Under the pieces are notes generated by a model. It saw only the letters and a list, made by a program, of their open reading frames with translations, was not told the origin of the DNA and ran no database searches. A stretch of 5,992 nucleotides of DNA from NCBI GenBank assembly GCA_016882345.1, contig VGQR01000134.1:1-5992 (forward strand), given 5' to 3'. The position numbers and the translations under genes were made by a program. The DNA comes from Cyanobacteria bacterium K_DeepCast_35m_m2_023 (lineage in GTDB: Bacteria; Cyanobacteriota; Cyanobacteriia; PCC-6307; Cyanobiaceae). Shown here in pieces: positions 5,360-5,992 of this stretch (positions are counted from its first letter, which is position 1; each line of letters begins with the position of its first letter).

Positions 5360-5992
5360 CTGATTTCGTCTGCTCTCCAGCGTGGGGACCTGGTTGGTCT
5401 CCTCGACGGCCCCAAGCCCCAACTAGGGGTTGTGCTGGCTGTCGAGGGCAAACGTGTCACCCTGTCGCTTGGGCATCAAGCCCGTCTGCAGAAGTTTTCG
5501 TCGCGGCAGGTGGTCCGTCTCGCCCCTGCCGCTGAGGCAACGGCGATCCCCGACCGGCTGTCAGCACCGCCCTGGTGCCTGACGGCTGCAGCAGTGGATA
5601 CCGCCACCCCCAATCGCCGCGATCTGGCAGCTGTCTGGCTGCTGCTTCAGGAGTCTGGGCAAGGCGTTGACTTCGCCGACTGGGTCGACACCTTGCTGAC
5701 CCATCCCACCCCAGCTCAACGGGCCGCAGCCTGGCTGTGGTTGCAGAGCGACCAGCTGTGGTTCAGCCAGCGCCACGACCTGATCTGGGCGAGGCCCTTG
5801 GCCGAACTGCGACTGCAGCGCGAGGCCCGCCGAACCATGCACTTGCGCCAGCAGGCTCAACGCGCGTGGCATGCCTTGGTGCGTGCTCGCCAACCCATCG
5901 ATGCTGCTGTGCTGGCCCCACCCCAGCGCGCCGAACTCGAGCTGCTTGTTGATCGGGCCGGCGTCCACTCGTCCAGCGCCGACCCTTGGCCG
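5360..5992 (+). CDS. RNase II/RNR-family exoribonuclease, N-terminal part (runs off the right edge)
   Basis: An open frame of 211 codons continues to the window end. Enzymes of this family degrade RNA processively from the 3' end; the catalytic RNB domain would lie beyond the window, so the call rests on the N-terminal pattern and position. RGDLVGLL, then LGVVLAVEGKRVTLSLG, resembles the small beta-barrel at the front of cyanobacterial RNase II-like proteins. A helical region follows with DLAAVWLLLQES, AAAWLWLQSDQLWF and ARPLAELRLQREARR (about 88-160). The position directly after rpsR matches the usual cyanobacterial arrangement, where the protein is annotated as RNase II/VacB or Zam. The start is unclear: after the in-frame stop at 5336-5338 there is no ATG, GTG or TTG until GTG 5432, which would cut off the conserved RGDLVGLL. 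CTG 5360 is my choice; CTG 5348 (overlapping rpsR) and ATT 5363 are alternatives. GAAGG at 5343-5347 could be the ribosome binding site. Confidence 0.72.
   Translation, partial: MISSALQRGDLVGLLDGPKPQLGVVLAVEGKRVTLSLGHQARLQKFSSRQVVRLAPAAEATAIPDRLSAPPWCLTAAAVDTATPNRRDLAAVWLLLQESGQGVDFADWVDTLLTHPTPAQRAAAWLWLQSDQLWFSQRHDLIWARPLAELRLQREARRTMHLRQQAQRAWHALVRARQPIDAAVLAPPQRAELELLVDRAGVHSSSADPWP

Noticed and set aside
5561..5968. A 135-codon minus-strand frame opposite the exoribonuclease gene
   Set aside because: The plus-strand frame has the recognisable domain pattern and follows rpsR closely; the reverse frame is a shadow.
1..5992. HIP1 octamers, CRISPR repeats, transposase remnants, tRNA genes
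   Set aside because: No exact GCGATCGC was seen by eye, only partial matches such as CGATCGCC. No spaced direct repeats, transposase motifs or cloverleaf with a T-arm were found.

Overview
This window looks like ordinary chromosome from a phycobilisome-bearing picocyanobacterium of the marine Synechococcus/Cyanobium type. The evidence is a clear ApcD (allophycocyanin alpha-B), which phycobilisome-less Prochlorococcus is not expected to carry; GC-rich coding sequence with G or C favoured at third positions; very short intergenic gaps; no exact copy of the HIP1 octamer that is common in many other cyanobacteria; and the order rpmG-rpsR-RNase II family gene, a familiar cyanobacterial arrangement. 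The genus is an inference.

Layout, left to right. Positions 1-93 may hold the first 31 codons of an unrecognised leftward gene that runs off the edge. Positions 94-287 hold no gene I can support; this stretch is AT-richer than its surroundings and contains two inverted repeats. A strong intrinsic terminator (288-315, minus strand) ends apcD (347-841, minus). A 114-base divergent gap separates apcD from rlmD (956-2320, plus), a TrmA/RlmD-type iron-sulfur RNA m5U methyltransferase starting at TTG. rlmD converges on pheT (2310-4763, minus), the phenylalanyl-tRNA synthetase beta chain; the two genes overlap by 11 bases, with a small palindrome across both stop codons. After a 118-base divergent gap come rpmG (4882-5076, plus), rpsR (5130-5351, plus) and, 8 bases later, the N-terminal part of an RNase II/RNR-family exoribonuclease that runs off the right edge and has no ATG, GTG or TTG at its apparent start.

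Most of the window serves translation and RNA metabolism: rRNA methylation, phenylalanine charging of tRNA, one protein from each ribosomal subunit, and an RNA-degrading enzyme. The tight rpmG-rpsR-exonuclease cluster is probably one operon. apcD is the exception; it makes a terminal energy emitter of the phycobilisome and appears to be a single-gene unit with its own terminator.

I found no mobile element, CRISPR array, tRNA, rRNA or novel multi-gene system. The points worth a second look are small: the non-canonical start of the exonuclease gene, the convergent overlap with its palindrome, the inverted repeats left of apcD, the possible edge gene, a palindrome between pheT and rpmG, and the pyrimidine-rich leaders of the two ribosomal protein genes.
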